Position numbers and translations under genes: made by a program. Source: Streptomyces caniferus (GTDB lineage Bacteria > Actinomycetota > Actinomycetes > Streptomycetales > Streptomycetaceae). Taken from it: a stretch of DNA of 64,000 nucleotides. The stretch's first letter is position 1; every line of letters starts with the position of its first letter. This document shows positions 63,170 to 64,000 of this stretch, piece after piece. Below the pieces are notes generated by a model. It was not told the DNA's origin and searched no databases. It saw nothing but the letters and a program-made list of their open reading frames with translations. The DNA is taken from assembly GCF_009811555.1 (NCBI RefSeq), contig NZ_BLIN01000002.1:434001-498000 (forward strand), in the 5' to 3' direction.

Positions 63170-64000
63170 ATGATCGAGCTCGAGGGGCTGACCAAGCATT
63201 ACGGCGACACGGTCGCCGTGGACCACCTCACCTTCACGGTGCGGCCCGGTATCGTCACCGGCTTCCTCGGCCCCAACGGCGCGGGCAAGTCGACGACCAT
63301 GCGGATGATGCTCGACCTGGACAACCCGACGTCGGGCACGGTCCGGATCGACGGCAAGCACTACCGGCAGCTGCAGGACCCGCTGACGTACATCGGGGCG
63401 CTGCTGGAGGCGAAGGCGGTGCACGGCGGCCGGAGCGCCGCCAACCATCTGCTGTGTCTGGCGCAGAGCAACGGCATCGCGCGCAGGCGGGTCGGCGAGG
63501 TGCTGGACACCGTGGGGCTGACCTCGGTCACCAAGAAGCGGACGAAGGGCTTCTCGCTCGGTATGAGCCAGCGCCTGGGCATCGCCGCGGCGCTGCTCGG
63601 CGACCCGCAGGTGCTGCTCTTCGACGAGCCGGTCAACGGCCTCGACCCCGAGGGCATCCACTGGATCCGTACGCTCATGCAGAACCTCGCGGCCCAGGGC
63701 CGGACCGTTTTCGTCTCCTCCCATCTGATGAGCGAGATGGCGGTGACCGCCGAGCACCTGATCGTGATCGGGCAGGGCCGGCTGATGGCCGACACCTCGA
63801 TGAAGGACTTCATCCACCAGAACTCGCGGTCGTACGTCCGGATGCGGTCCCCGGAGCAGGAGAAGCTGCTGGACCTGCTGCACGCCGAGGGCATGCAGGC
63901 GGTGGCGGTCGGCAACGGCTCGCTGGAGGTCGACGGGGTGCCCGCCGAGCGGCTGGGCGAACTGGCCGCCGGACATCAGCTGGTGCTCCATGAGCTGAGC
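63170..64000 (+). CDS. ABC transporter ATPase, 3' end cut by window
   Basis: 277 residues visible from ATG 63170; an in-frame GTG at 63161 is 10 bases behind GGAG (63147-63150) and may be the true start. Walker A GPNGAGKST, signature in variant form FSLGMSQRLGIAAAL, Walker B VLLFDEPVNGLDPEG and switch His in SSHLMSEMA. It belongs to the CcmA/DrrA-like exporter ATPases (opening IELEGLTKHYGDTVAVDHLTF). The partner permease should follow outside the window. Substrate unknown. Confidence 0.93.
   Translation, partial: MIELEGLTKHYGDTVAVDHLTFTVRPGIVTGFLGPNGAGKSTTMRMMLDLDNPTSGTVRIDGKHYRQLQDPLTYIGALLEAKAVHGGRSAANHLLCLAQSNGIARRRVGEVLDTVGLTSVTKKRTKGFSLGMSQRLGIAAALLGDPQVLLFDEPVNGLDPEGIHWIRTLMQNLAAQGRTVFVSSHLMSEMAVTAEHLIVIGQGRLMADTSMKDFIHQNSRSYVRMRSPEQEKLLDLLHAEGMQAVAVGNGSLEVDGVPAERLGELAAGHQLVLHELS

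Noticed and set aside
58164..63991. Very long open frames on the minus strand opposite scy and filP (over 1200 codons each)
   Set aside because: They arise from the biased GC third positions and repetitive codons of scy. They read as Leu/Gly/Arg or Ser/Ala/Arg-rich repeats without domains, while the plus strand encodes recognisable Scy and FilP.

Overview
The window reads as chromosomal DNA of a Streptomyces species. It is GC-rich throughout, many genes start with GTG (one with TTG), and its contents are typical of the genus: the GlgE-branch alpha-glucan genes, a DUF6230/DUF6114 secreted-protein cluster, three AIM24 genes in tandem, and the polar-growth coiled-coil pair scy-filP. From memory, unchecked by alignment, the order follows the S. 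coelicolor SCO5395-SCO5447 neighbourhood. This is mostly conserved core chromosome. I saw no rRNA, tRNA, CRISPR array, prophage or insertion-sequence transposase.

Layout. 1-3079: two tandem secreted M4 (thermolysin-like) peptidases, the first cut by the window edge and carrying a P-domain. 3912-12110: glgE, treS, maltokinase and glgB, which convert trehalose to maltose, maltose to maltose 1-phosphate, and this to branched alpha-1,4-glucan. 12429-16389: a DctA dicarboxylate carrier divergent from a CitA/DcuS-type sensor kinase and its response regulator. 16453-20512: a sugar ABC importer without its own ATPase, then an XRE regulator. 20685-24104: a MacB-type ABC exporter pair. 24232-30357: central carbon genes pfkA (divergent), pta, ackA and pyk. 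30460-33044: an operon of DUF6230, DUF6114 and a Lys/Asp/Ser-rich exported protein. 33655-35677: a thioredoxin-TPR protein and a TetR regulator with a clear palindrome upstream. 35733-40077: a nucleotide-sugar dehydratase overlapping a MurG-like glycosyltransferase, divergent from an OmpR-type two-component pair. 40290-41792: a membrane Ser/Thr kinase. 41944-48030: icmA (isobutyryl-CoA mutase large subunit), small DUF3817 membrane proteins, MarR and ArsR-type regulators, an MFS exporter and a thiamine-binding-family protein. 48281-50339: three overlapping AIM24 genes. 50457-53936: a MarR regulator and a two-component system divergent from a secreted double-PepSY protein. 53937-54664: a gene-free stretch with two inverted 117-bp structured elements. 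54665-57487: meaB, a thiolase and methylmalonyl-CoA epimerase, functionally tied to icmA. 57696-62998: scy and filP. 63170-end: the start of another ABC ATPase.

The most unusual signals are non-coding: the pair of 117-bp elements whose arm differences are compensatory; a small palindromic repeat apparently inserted in frame in ackA; three phased CCTTCAGS repeats between a two-component system and its likely target; and a Rex-like operator between the DUF3817 and AIM24 operons. Family assignments come from motifs read in the translations; no database search was run.
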